Assembly (NCBI RefSeq): GCF_002878395.1
Contig: NC_061115.1
Location: 150,638,887-150,702,886 of the forward strand
DNA length: 64,000 nucleotides
DNA from: Capsicum annuum
Taxonomy: Eukaryota > Streptophyta > Magnoliopsida > Solanales > Solanaceae
Reading direction: 5' to 3'
Numbering within the stretch: position 1 is the stretch's first letter; every line of letters begins with the position of its first letter. Below the pieces are notes generated by a model, which saw only the letters and a program-made list of their open reading frames with translations, made no database searches and was not told the origin of the DNA. Position numbers and translations under genes: made by a program. Shown in pieces: positions 36,579 through 48,150 of this stretch.

Positions 36579-39060
36579 TGACATGACCCAAACTGGGGCC
36601 TTGTCATAATGGTCATCCCAAGTCCAACCAGGATAGGGACAACCCCAGTTACCCAACCCAACTTCCAACCATATACACTAAGTCAGATGAATTCCAAAAA
36701 TACTATAAGATAGCATTTTGTACAATTCCAGACTCTGTGATGGGTCCATAATCATGGCTAACCCTAGGAAGTCTAACAATCCAATACCTAACCAATAACC
36801 ACACCCAAACCAAAATAATAACCAAGTGCGAGTCAATAATATAACAGGATAGAGCAATTATATATATAGTCTAATGGTATCAGCCCTAATACCATTGCCA
36901 ATACTAAGTCTAACACCACTACCAACACTACGCATACCAATACATAGTAGTTCCACAAAGCCTCTAACCAAAAGTAAAATGATATCTGATTAAGACATGC
37001 CCCCACCATAGAAAAAACCAATGTCTATGAAATAACCAGAGTATGTAAAGACATCCATGATATGAAATAGAGCCTTTCAAAATATGAAAACTCCCCACTT
37101 CAATCAAACAGCTGATCTTAAATCCGATTACTACGTTGGAGGAGTAAAATGGTTGATTCCTTCATCGCATGGGGATATTTCCTCCAGACGGTGGGCTAGC
37201 GGGTGAATGCTAGTATGCACCTAGGATAAAAATAAAATAATGCCAACCATTAAAACCAAGCAAAATAACCATATACATTCATAACCATATATTCATATAT
37301 ATAACCATGTTGGGAAAAGAAATCGGGTTTAGCATGCCTTTAAAACCATTAACCTGGGTATGTGCAGGTTAAGCATTCTAGAAGTACCCACATGCTACAC
37401 GGTTCCAGTGTAACCCCTAAAATAGGACTCGATGCGTGTAGGCACACGAATTGGAAATACCATAGGAGTAGAGGATTCTCGATCACACTTCGCTCCTATG
37501 ATACATATGTACAGGTTTACTTAGGGGATTCCCGTGTACCCCGTAAGTATCATATACGGTTGCCATGACCAATCATTATAATGATAAATATGAGTTTCAA
37601 GTGTCCATCCGTTGGACTCACACCTTCATGGTTACATATCACACCCCACCATTATTGCTTAATTAAAACCATTACGATACAACCAAATCACCATTCCATT
37701 TATTATTAAACAAGGCTATAAATAGTGGTATCGTTATACCGACTATAGCTTGCAAGCAATGTCCTTAGCCATCTTTTATATGTAAGGGATCCCCATGTAC
37801 TCATTATATTATTAAGTTGACTTGAGGGAGTCCCATATACACCATAAGTGTTTTATTATTAAGTTTCCTCAGGGGACTCTCACGTACCCCCTAAGGCTTT
37901 CAATTAGACCAACTAGAACCACTAAAACCTTACAATTTAACAATTCCAATCCATTTAAACCATTTAGACTATTTAGGGTTCCATTAACAAGTTATGCCAT
38001 GCATAGTTCTATAAAAGTCCAACAATTTAACCAAAATCATTCTCATAGGCATTTTATCAAACATGTTGGGGGCATATTATTTCCAAAACCAATACCAAGT
38101 ACCAATTAACCATTCCCATGAAACCTAATATTCAAACCACCATAATAATATGGGCATCATAAGTAAAAGACATAGGCGAACCTTAACCAACCATTGTAAT
38201 CAAAACCCCCAACATATATTAGAAAATCAAAAATCGTACAACATTTATGCGATTAAAACAATTTATAAAATATGTCTTTAGTTTAAACTAACAATGAGGC
38301 AGGAGTACATGCCATAGATTAAGAAGATGACAGAGAGAAATCACCTTTGTAAGTCCCTAATTGACCACTTTGAAGGAAACCTTAGCCTTCCTTAACCCAA
38401 GAGCCTTGAGAGAATTCGAGAGTGTTTAAGATAGTTTAATAGATTGTGAATAGGTTAATGAAGCCCCAAAAAGGTGTTTTATGTCGTGGGGTCATAATAG
38501 TTTAAGGGGGGGAATGTCCAGATTACCCCTAACTTTAGCTTCTTAAAATTGCCATAGGATAATACAACTACCCCACCCCGACCGTACCCTAAGGAATAAG
38601 TGGTACCCTTATCTAATACCCTAGGCCTCCGCTTCGACACCGGCATTTCCCAACATACGACCACCCAAGCCAAACCATACCTAAGGATACAACTAGTACC
38701 CCTAACCTATACCCATAACATAATCATAAGGGGTTGAACACTATCTAACATATAATTTGGACTATATGACTCGTACCCTATCCCCATGACTCATGGTGAA
38801 CTAGAAGTACTCAGATCTAAGTTATGTTACTAAGTTTCATATTAAGTGAAGAAAAACCCAAAGCAATGCCCCATCACCAACCATAGGATTCGTACCTACC
38901 TAGTCTTAACCATTCTACAAACTCAACCACCTAACATTTGGAAATATATGACTGGGTCACCAAACCCATACTCTATCATATGACTAGTACCCCAAATCAT
39001 ATGATATATTAAAGCCACAAAATGGGAAATTTTCTAAGGGTCAAAACCCAGGGTGTTTCA
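36579..39060 (-). repeat. Element A-2 5' LTR (2482 bp)
   Basis: TGACATGACCCAAACTGG start, GTGTTTCA end, then ATAGG. Closer to the A-1 5' LTR than to its own 3' LTR, as expected if the duplication followed the insertion. Frames at 36833-37021, 37362-37568, 37822-38109 and 38479-38673 are chance frames in the LTR. Confidence 0.9.
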
Positions 39061-40100
39061 ATAGGCCACATCGCTAATAGGTTAAAGAACCTCATGACAC
39101 CCTTTTTGGGTGATACTCAAAGTGAAATACAATCACCAACACCAAAACTTATATCATGAAGTGTATAGTCCATATAGCACTTCTTTCTACTATGTGCTGC
39201 TTGTAGTCTATTTTGAAAGATCCAAACTCTATCCGGTGACTCATGAAGAAAGTTCGCACCTTGCGGCCTAATCACAGAGACCTCAAACCAATCCACTAGT
39301 GAGAAATAATGCCTCAAAAAGATCCATATTGATACTGTAATAGAAGCTATTATTATTGGCAAACTTTTCTAAAGACAAATATTTCTCCCATTAGCCACCA
39401 AAATCAATCACACAAGGGCGGAGTATATCCTCTAAAACCTGGATAGTTGACTCTGACTGACAATCAATCTGGGGGTGAAAGGTCGTGCTAAGATCAATCC
39501 AAGTACCTAATTAGTCCTAAAAAGATTTTAAGAAGTGAGATGTGAATACTAAACCTGAATTTGAGATAACAAACACTGGTACACCATAAAGATGCATAAT
39601 CTCATAAATTTAGATATAGGCCAATCTCTCAGCATTGAAAAAAACTTGAACTGATATAAAATGAGCAGACCTGGTCAATCAATCCATGATGACCCAAACA
39701 CTATTAGAACCATGAGAAGTATGCGGAAAACCAGTCACAAAGTCTATAATAATTCATTTACATTTCCACTCAGGAAAAGGTAACCTATGAAGCAATCCAC
39801 TCGATCTCATATGCTTGACCTTCACCTGCTGGAAACATAGGCAATGAGTTATGAAATCTGCTACATCCTTCCTTACCACCCCACCCGTAATGTTGCCTCA
39901 AATCATGATACATCATAGTCACTCCCAGATAAACGGAATATCTAGAACAATGGCCTCCTCCATCAATCTAATCTAATCACCCACTCTCGGGACACATACT
40001 CGGCCTCCAATTATTAAAAATCTATCTTAATCAACTGAGGTTTCCTTAGAGTCACCACTCAACACCTTATATCAAATCAATCTCAACCAACATTATTAAA
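39061..40100 (-). pseudogene. Element C integrase (unit 2)
   Basis: 39117-39362 is open and covers the end of the integrase core (HYFSLVDWFEVSVIRPQ, QNRLQAAHSRKKCYMDY). The catalytic stretch near 39545-39590 reads GVPVFVISNSGLVFTS, Asp to Asn as in unit 1. The zinc finger is at about 39800-39860 (VADFITHCLCFQQVKVK). Confidence 0.8.
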
Positions 40101-40790
40101 CTGATGAGCTCAAATCTGTTCCATCAAAGATGAACTATCCTCTTTAAAAGTCAAAATATGCCCAGGTGTTGAAACATCAAACATAACCATCTGGTTAGCT
40201 AAAGACTGGATTTCTAAGGCAAAAGGCTTCTCTTGGGTGAATTTATGCACCAAGCTACCCATTATAGTCGACTTCTAGCTCAAGGCATCTGCACCCACAT
40301 TGGCCTTGCTCGGATGATAGAGAATAGTTAAGTCATATTACTTACACATATCAAGCCAAAAATGATGCCTCAAATTAAGATATCACTAGGGGAAGATGTA
40401 CTAAAGGCTGTGATTATTTGAGAGAATATCATAACAAAATCCATACAAGTAGTGCCGTCCATAAATTCATAGCAAAAACAACCGCATACAACTCTAAATC
40501 ATGGATAGGATAATTCCTCTCAAGGGGCTTCAGCTGAAGAGAAGCATACATAAATACCTTACCCTATTACATCAATACAATACCTAACCCAACACCTGAA
40601 CCATCATAAAAGATGGTAAAACCCACATCCTCCTTAGGAAGAAATCAAGATAGGAGCTAGTAAACAAATCATTGAGATTTTGAAATCTCTCCTCACAAGC
40701 ATCAAGCCACTAAAAGAAAATATTCTTCTGAGTTAACTTAGTCAAAGGATTTGTAAGAGATGAGAAACCTTGAACAAAATACCGATAATA
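40101..40790 (-). pseudogene. Element C RNase H (unit 2)
   Basis: Follows integrase in the usual order. The RT/RNase H border GYYRYFVQGFSSLTNPLTK is clear at about 40730-40797, and this is exactly where the duplication broke. Confidence 0.7.
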
Positions 40791-41460
40791 ACCTTGTAAG
40801 CAAACAAAACTCTAAATCTCGGTGGGCAAAGTAGTCCTAGCCAAATAACAAACTGTTGCAATCTGGGCTGGATCAACCATAATATCCTCTTTAGTCACCA
40901 TATGACCTAATAAAAATACATACTCCAACCAAAACTCGCACTTTGAGAAATTAGCATAAAACTTCTCATCCCTCAATCTTTAAAGTATAAACCAATAATA
41001 CTCTTTATGCTAAACCGCATGCTTGGAATACCCCAAGATATTATCTATAATTACAATATCAAAGGGGTCAAAATATGATTGAAACGCTCTATTCATCAAC
41101 TCCATGAATGTGGCAGGGGCATCTGCCCACCCAAAGAACATTACTAAGAACTAATAATGACCATGTTGAGTCCAAAAATATAGAATATCCAAAGCTCTTG
41201 TCCTCAAATGCTGATACTCAAATCTCAAATAAATCTTCAAAAAAACCACGACACCCTGAAGATAATCGACAAATCATCAATATAAGGAAGAGTATACTAA
41301 TTCTTAACTGTCATAGTTTTCAATTGCTAATAATTAATACACTTATCCATAGACCCATCCTTCTTCTTCACAAACAAGATACTTAGGGTGATACACTAGG
41401 TCAAATAAATCCTTTATCCAACAACTCCTACAATTGATCCTTCAATTCCTTCAATCGAGT
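40791..41460 (-). pseudogene. Element C reverse transcriptase (single copy)
   Basis: Present once, outside the duplication. The catalytic motif near 41030-41075 reads [13 protein letters not shown], second Asp to Asn. LNKFSKCEFWLEY-type text precedes it at 40910-40960. The plus-strand frame at 41108-41386 is antisense. Confidence 0.75.
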
Positions 41461-42110
41461 TGGGGCCATCCTATAAAGAGGAATAGTAAAAGGCTTAGTT
41501 CCCGACTAAATATCAATGGAAAAATCAACATCTCAATCCAGAGAAATACCATGTAATTCCATAAGAAATACATCTTTAAGCTCATAAACAGTTAAAACAG
41601 AATCCATAAAAGGAGGTGAAACCACACTAGTATCCCAAATATGATCCAAATAGGACAAATATCCCTTCTCAACTAATCGATGAGCCTGAACATAAGATAT
41701 GACTCTTTTAGTGCCTGAATAAAGTTCACTCTTCAAAAATATACTTGACACACCCGATGAAGCTAAAGTCATAGTCTCAGCATAATAATCTAGGACAACA
41801 AGATAAGGAGACAACCAATCAATATTAACAACATCAAAATCAATAATATCTAACACAAGTAAATCTGCCCAAGTTTTATGCCTAGAGAAAGTCAAAAGAC
41901 AAGATTTGTACACTTAACCCACCCTAAAAGAATCTCCTATAGGGGTAGACACACGAATAGACATTGCAAGAGGCTTACTAATAGAATTAAAATTCAAAGC
42001 AAAATACACAGACATATAGGTGAAAGTAAATCTCAAATCAAATAACATAGATGCAGATTTAAAACAAATAAGGACAAAACCTATGATCACAACATCAGAA
42101 ACCTCTACCT
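41461..42110 (-). pseudogene. Element C protease and linker
   Basis: 41533-41913 is open: YKSCLLTFSRHKTWADLLVL, then IDWLSPYLVVLDYYAE, then the linker towards RT. The active-site region at about 42020-42065 reads ASMLFDLRFTF: the Asp is kept but the following Gly is Arg. Confidence 0.75.
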
Positions 42111-43087
42111 CTGGTCTATCGAGTATAGCATAACATTGACCACGACCACCAACTTGCTGAGTAGCTTCGCAACCACCACCATGAGCTCCACTATCTCTAC
42201 CTATCGCACATCTAGTAGAACCCCTACCTCTTATAACTGATATAGGTGTATCTCAAATCTCATGACAAGGATAGTCCTTAGCCGCATGACCAACCTCATC
42301 ACACACAAAGCATCTTCTATGACCCGCCTTAATAGGAGAAGGTACAACTAGGACCAAACAGCCACCCTAAACTACTTAACCAAAAATTCATTACCTAAAC
42401 TCTATAAGTATGCCTACACTAGCCTACCATGATACCCATGAGTACCTCTAAAAATTTAGCCTCAAGAAGTTTAACCTCTAAACTCACTAAAATGGTGCAC
42501 CCTCTTGGTACCTTGCTGATATACTCAAAGATTACCTTCAGTCATCTTAGCATGATCCACAACACTCTAAAAATATCTCATAATACAACTATCTAAGACG
42601 TATCCAACTTAAAAGATATATCCAAACCCTTCACAAACTTCTAAATTTTCTCAGACTGGATGGCAATACTATCATCAAAATATCTGGATAATACACGAAA
42701 ACATGCCTCATAATTTGATACAGTCATGCTGCCCCACTTTAGGTGCTCAAACTCATTTCTCATTTGATCCCTCAGACAGTAAGGAATAAGTCTCGCTAAA
42801 AAATGCATCAATAAACTGATCCCATCTTATTTTAAGAGCATCAAGAGGTCTATAACTAACAAATGATATCCACCAATCTCTAGCAGCATACCTCAACTGA
42901 TAAGTAGTAAAAGAAACACCATGTGATTTAAGCAAACCCAAATTATGCAACTTCTCATAACAGTCAATAAAAAACTAATCGGCATCCTCACCCATAGCAC
43001 CACTGAACCTATGAGGACCCAATCAATTCAATCTCTTAATCCAATTTTGATCCTCAAAAGACATCACTGTACTTACAAAAAAAGGAG
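42111..43087 (-). pseudogene. gag: Element C gag, distal part with zinc knuckle
   Basis: The zinc knuckle at about 42265-42325 reads CFVCDEVGHAAKDYP, a CX2CX4HX4C site with the last Cys replaced by Tyr. The capsid core at 42753-42950 reads GVSFTTYQLRYAARDWW. Gag is cut at 43087 by D and resumes at 58164. Otherwise it shows scattered stops. Confidence 0.8.
43083..43087. repeat. Target-site duplication of D (left)
   Basis: AGGAG, matched by AGGAC at 58164-58168. Confidence 0.7.
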
Positions 43088-44164
43088 TGTAATACCCTAA
43101 AATTTTTACCTTTCAGAATTTTGAGATTTGAGCCTACTACTTGAGCTATGACTTACCTAATGAGTTGTAAGGTCTCCCTACGAGTCACAGGGCGTAAGTC
43201 ATAAGTGGCCAGTATAATTGTCCATGTCTTTTTTCCTGACCATAACTCCCACCTAATGAGTCATAAAGACTCTAAACGAGTTGTATAGGTTCTATCCATA
43301 ACCAAACTAGTGTAATAGCCATGGTTTTTTAGGACTACAACTTGGATGTCATGACTTATTATGACTCTTTATGAGTCATAGGGTGCTCTTCATAGACAAC
43401 CCTAGTGAGGTGGCCCTATGTTTCTTCTACGACTATGAGTCATCATAACTACCTATAACGTATCCTCATATGTTGTAAGGTAACCCATGGTCACTAGGTA
43501 GTAAATTTTCAATATTTTATTTTGGGTACTTTGGTTATTTCCCTCTTTCCCCAGTTGTGACCCATGACCTTAAAACACATTCGAGATTTGATTATCATCT
43601 AAAAAATAATTAAACACACTCTTAAACTCTCTCAAATACCTAAGTGAAGTAAAAGCTAGAGTTTCTCAAGGTTGATCATTTAGAGCTTTCAAGTGGTGAT
43701 TTCTCTCCATAATTGTGATACTTTTAGGGATATACCTCTCATCTTAAAATTGATTTACTTAAAGAATATGCGTAAATGTTTATTCATATGTATTTGATTG
43801 AAGATTTTTATTTGGATTGAGCTTTTTGGAAGGATTATTTCTTAAATTGCACTCTCATGGGTTTAATGCAAGTTTCCATGTTTTATTTATTTATTTTGAA
43901 ACCCATTTGGTAAATGGGTAAGGTCAATAGGATAGGGATCGAGGTATTCCCCTAATTTGAGGATTTTTGTTTTGAATTAAGTTTTTGAAATTGGTTTTCC
44001 TTGACACACTTGCATAATTAGATTTGAAATAGGGTTAATCACATAATTTGTCTTACTTTCCTAAACTATTGCATTGCATAAATGGTTAAATGGATAGAAA
44101 GGGTTAACAAAATCATGTTGTCCTTGTTTTTTATATAAAACAATATTTAATAAACAAAGGATGT

Positions 44165-44350
44165 CATTGCATTCCCCCAGCTTGATTTAATGAAAAAAGG
44201 GGGTCATGACATTCCCTAACTTGATTTACTAAACAAAGGGGTTGTGGCATTCCCCCAACTTGATTTTATGATCAACAAAGTGTTGTGGCATTACCCTAAC
44301 TTAATTTTATGAATAAAGAAGAGTTGTGGCATTCCCCCAAGTTGATGGAA
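44165..44350 (+). repeat. About 40-bp minisatellite in the D LTR
   Basis: GGCATTCCCCCAACTTGATTT-type units with CATTCC starts at 44170, 44210, 44248, 44289 and 44330, spacing 38-41. Confidence 0.85.
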
Positions 44351-44793
44351 TTGGTATGGCATAATTATAAGCTGGCAAGCATAATGATTTAACAATACCT
44401 TTGTTGATACCTTATTGGATAATTCATTCATTAAATAGATGGTTTATTTTAAACTTATTTAAATTGGGCTTAAATAGGGTTGTGTAGCATGTCATGGAAA
44501 GTGAAGGTTCCAGGTGGACTAATACAGAAAACCACGATTGCCAGCGTGGGGGTCTTTATGATCTTATGCATAGTTCACACTTATATTCATATTTTGGATT
44601 GGATGGGGTTAAGACATTCCCTGGATGAACCTTGGATTTTATTAGTTTGTATGGCCAACATACACCGGGGCCCTTTAAGTAGAGAAAGCTGAACCCATAT
44701 AGCATATAGGTGGCCTTATGATGGTTAGAGCTATACAGTCCAGGTTAATGGTTTTAAATCACATGATAAACCTTGTTCTCGATCCTAGAATCT

Positions 44794-44814
44794 TATATAT
44801 ATATATATATATAT
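44794..44814. repeat. TA microsatellite in the D 5' LTR
   Basis: About ten TA units. A shorter run stands at the matching place of the 3' LTR (57608-57625) and of the A LTRs (16497-16509, 29792-29804). Confidence 0.9.
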
Positions 44815-45359
44815 GTAAGCTTGTATGTGAACATGTACTTTAAGTTTGGACTACATTTTTCATTGGCATTAGTTTATCCATATCTTGTGTTACATGCTAT
44901 CACTCACCTTGCTAACCATCCTCGGATGTTGTATCCCCACGTGATGTAGGGAATAGATATATTTTATTTTTTCTATGTATTGTTAGGTGATACCTAGATT
45001 TCTTATAAGTTAGCTTGAAGTGGTGAGATTCTAATCTTTGGAAGACCCATATTTCAAGTTTTGGTTTCGCTAGATCATATATTATCTTTCAATTTCTTTT
45101 TGGCTATCATCACAGGCCTATCCAAACTTTGGTTGTTCTTTGTTAATAGAGTCTCTATGAATTACTGTGGATTGGGATGGACGTTAAAGTTCTAAACTTT
45201 CTTCTAAGCTAGTTGCTTAATTATCTTATTATAGGTTTAGAATTTATCCGCTACTAGCTGTATTATGTTCTATAGGCAAGGCAAAGACGGTGGTCTCTAG
45301 TCCTTAGCAGACTTGAGATACCCATCATGGGTAGGCCCTAGTTTAGTTTATAACAAGCT

Positions 45360-45371
45360 TGGTATTATAGT
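45360..45371 (+). promoter_or_regulatory. Degenerate tRNA-iMet primer-binding site of D
   Basis: TGGTATTATAGT against TGGTATCAGAGC: the first six bases are kept. Four bases from the LTR end. Confidence 0.6.
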
Positions 45372-45565
45372 ATAGGTTCATGGTCATTGGATGTCCATAA
45401 CACTGTGTCAAGTAGAGTCTCTTTTATGGGTTTGTAGCATGCCACATTTACAAGGGAGAAGCTATGGGGAATTTAGGAATTTTTTCCTTGTGATTTATTT
45501 TTTAAGCTATAGACTATAAGGCATTGAAATCTTCTATAATGCTATTTATTCAAATTTTAGATTAT

Positions 45566-46260
45566 GCCTCCCCAAAAATCTATTGCTCGTTAAAACTCTT
45601 CTATTTCACCTGAGGAATATCTGGATATAAATTACCTAATTATGGAATATAGACTCGGTCTAGGGCATCTTCTCTTTATTACTTAGATATAATTCTACTG
45701 ATCTCTACCAATCCTCTTTGGACTTTTCAAATTTTTAATGTTCATGCCTTATCACCCCTACAAGATATTTCTAATATTGAATTCCATTAATATATTTATC
45801 TGCTATGTTAGTTGGTGACTTCTCAAACTCGTCAGCGTAATTGTGTTGGTTTTGTTTCTCCATCTTTTGAGGTCACTAGAGTTGGCCAATTTATGAGGGT
45901 GAATCCTCTGATATTTATAGGCTCTATGGTTAAGGAGGATCCTTAAGGGTTTGTTGATAAAATAGAGAAGGAATTATGGTTGATGCATTGTACTGATATA
46001 GAGGATGTATAATTTGTCATATATATATTAAATAATATGGCATATTAGTGGTATGAGGAGGGGGAGAAGTTGAAGGGTGATGATGTTGAGCAGGCTATAT
46101 GGGAGGAGTTTTTTTATGATTCCCTCAGTCATTTCTTTCCTCTGGAGTTGAGGGAGGGTAAATTTGTGGAGTTTGTGAACTTGAAGAAGGAAAAGATGAC
46201 TATTAAGGAGTATGCCTTATGTGGTTATTTATTTTGGTTTTGGTCCTTAGAGTATTTTTT
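45566..46260 (+). pseudogene. gag: Element D gag, C-terminally deleted
   Basis: Start ATG probably at 45566 (MPPQKSIAR, then a stop). The capsid domain follows: VGQFMRVNPLIF, FVDKIEKELWLMH, then 46070-46291 with SHFFPLELREGKFVEF and MTIKEYAL. The zinc knuckle and the active-site part of protease are gone: IKEYALCGYLF runs almost directly into the later protease sequence at 46272. Confidence 0.8.
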
Positions 46261-46271
46261 ATCCCTTCTTT

Positions 46272-46790
46272 GTGCCTATCTTGGTGGGTGATTCCGTTAT
46301 AGCTAGAAGGTTCTATAAGGGTTGTGTGGTATCTATAGGTAATAAGGATACATTGGTGTATCTAATTAAATTGGATATGGTATATTTTGATGTGATCTTG
46401 GGGATGGATTTGATTTATTCATTCTATGCTTCCCTAGATTGTAAGACCCAAAGAGTCAATTTCAAATTCCTAAATGAATTAGTAATGGAATGGGAGAAAG
46501 GTTCCTTAATTCCTAAGGAAAGGTTTATTTTGTATCTTAGAGACCATAAATTGATATCCAATGGGTGTCTACACCATTTAGTTTCCATCAAAGATTCTGG
46601 TTCAGAGGTTCTCACTCTACAAGCTGTCCCTGTTGTTAATGAATATCCTAAACTATTTTCGAGGGATCTTCTTGGTATTCCTCCAGATAGGGAAATAGAA
46701 TTTGGGATTGATTTTCTATCGAATGCCCATCCCATCTCTATTTATTCTTATAAAATAGCTCCGACTGAATTGAAAGAATTTATAAAATAG
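46272..46790 (+). pseudogene. Element D protease end and linker to RT
   Basis: 172 open codons: VGDSVIARRFYKGCVVSIGN, LDMVYFDVILGMDL, then VPVVNEYPKLFSRDLLGIPP and APTELKEF at the RT entry. It lacks the protease active site. The minus-strand frame at 46424-46735 is antisense to this. Confidence 0.85.
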
Positions 46791-46805
46791 TTGAAATATC
46801 TTCTT

Positions 46806-47157
46806 GATAAGGTTTAATTAGTCTTAGTGCTTCTTAGTGAGGTGCCCCTTTTCTCTTTATTCATAATAAGGATGGTCCCCTTTAGATGTGTATAAATTAT
46901 TAACAACTAAATAAGATAACGATAGAGAATAAGTATCTTCTTTCTAGAATAGATGATCTCTTTAACCATCTTCAGGGTGATGATAAGGGTTTAATTCGTC
47001 CTAGTGTTTCTTAGTGAAGTGCTCCTATTCTCTTTGTGCATAAGAAGGATGGTCCCCTTTAGATGTGTATAAATTATTAGCAACTGAATAAGATAACGAT
47101 AGAGAATAAGTATTCTCTTCGTAGGATAGATGATCCCTTTGACCATCTTAAGGGTGC
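46806..47157 (+). repeat. 176-bp tandem duplication inside D reverse transcriptase
   Basis: Unit 1 46806-46981 and unit 2 46982-47157, both starting GATAAGGGTTTAATT (one base shorter in unit 1) and ending before CATCTTAAGGGTG / CATCTTCAGGGTG. Each codes for the start of the RT fingers (the KKDGPL region through RIDD). Units differ at several sites. The minus frame at 46991-47278 is antisense. Confidence 0.9.
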
Positions 47158-48150
47158 TAGATATTTTTATAAAATTGATCTTTGGTCGATTTATCATCAG
47201 TTGAAGATTATGGAGGCAGATATCTCTAAGACTACCTTTCAAACCTGATATGGTTATTTGAGATTTTGGTGATATCATTCGGGTTGACTACTGCTCTAAA
47301 TGTATTTATGGACTTTATGAACCAGGTGTTTCAGTAGTTTTTGGATTTGTTTGTGATCATGTAAATTAATGACATTTGGTTTATTTTGAGAGTGAGGAGG
47401 ATCATGCCAATCACCTCCTTATTGTTTTGCAGACACTTATTGATCAACGTTTGTATGCAAAGGTTTTAAGTGTGAATTTTGGTTGAATGTCGTGACCTTC
47501 CTTAGTCATGTTTTTTCTAGTGAGGGGATCATGATGGATCCATAGAAAGTTGAGGTTGTTAAGAATTTTCCTGGAATTAGGAATCGAATCGATATTCAGA
47601 GCTTCTTGGATTTAGCTGGGTATTATAGAAGATTTGTGGAAAGCTTTTTTCTATTGCTACTCCGTTGACTCAATTGACTCAGAAAAAGGTGAAGTTTCTA
47701 TGGTCTAATGCTTTTGAGGGTAATTTTGAGAAGTTGAAAGTCAAGTTGACTTTTGCTTCAATTTTGACCTTGTTCGAGGGTACCAATAGGTTTGTTATTT
47801 ACTGTGATCCATCTCCTATGGGACTGGGGTGAGTGCTGAGGGATCATGGTTATGTAGTGGCCTATGCATCTAGGTAGCTACAAGCTCATGAAAGGAATTA
47901 TTCGACTAATGATTTGAAGTTGAAGACTAATGTGTTTTCTTTACAGATTTGGCATCATTACTTTTATGGGTATTATATTGATATCTATTCAGATCATAAA
48001 AGATTACAGTATGTGTCACCCAGAAGGAGTAGAACCTCAAGCAAAGGAGATGACTTCAGTTGCTCAAGGACTATGACATAAGTCTTTATTACCATCTAGG
48101 TAAGGCTAATGTGGTTGTAGATTCTCTTAGCAAGTTGTCCATGGGTAAGT
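47158..48150 (+). pseudogene. Element D RT palm/thumb and RNase H
   Basis: After the duplication the RT continues ([20 protein letters not shown] at about 47160). The catalytic region near 47340-47385 is destroyed (LDLFVIM, stop, INDIW). RNase H is recognisable at 47790-47960: RFVIYCDPSPMGLG, VVAYASR and HERNYSTNDLKL. Several stops. Confidence 0.8.

Larger units (their letters stand above)
29073..39060 (-). mobile_element. Element A-2: duplicate of A-1 with fuller gag (10.0 kb)
   Basis: 3' LTR 29073-31557, internal 31558-36578, 5' LTR 36579-39060, primer site 36564-36575, perfect ATAGG target-site duplication. Flanking C sequence is the same as around A-1 on both sides, so this is a duplicate by descent and not a second insertion. 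It keeps a gag segment lost from A-1 and an intact IDD motif in RT, but is still full of stops. Confidence 0.9.
26878..40791. repeat. Tandem segmental duplication, unit 2 (13.9 kb)
   Basis: Begins AAGGTATTTCCAGTG at 26878, directly after C RNase H sequence, and ends CCGATAATAA at 40791, after which C RT continues without break. The two edges share AA at the join, so the event looks like a duplication with at most 2 bases of microhomology. Confidence 0.9.
43088..45355 (+). repeat. Element D 5' LTR (2268 bp)
   Basis: A block of ATGAGTCATAA/TTGTAAGG words (43123-43460) is followed by a leader rich in CTCTCAAA (about 43615-43640) and a GGATATACCTC motif. Then come a 40-bp minisatellite (44170-44345) and a TA microsatellite (44794-44814). 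The frame at 44480-44692 is not supported. Confidence 0.9.

Noticed and set aside
29073..39060. A-2 as an independent insertion of the A family
   Set aside because: Identical host flanks and target site on both sides, and extended similarity beyond them, show duplication by descent.
44480..44692. 70-codon plus-strand frame in the D LTR
   Set aside because: The matching region of the D 3' LTR is mostly deleted, the A LTR counterparts are not open, and the protein has no recognisable motif.
46424..46735. 103-codon minus-strand frame
   Set aside because: Exact antisense of the D protease-linker coding sequence. The same holds for 46991-47278, 48429-48758 and 52904-53182.
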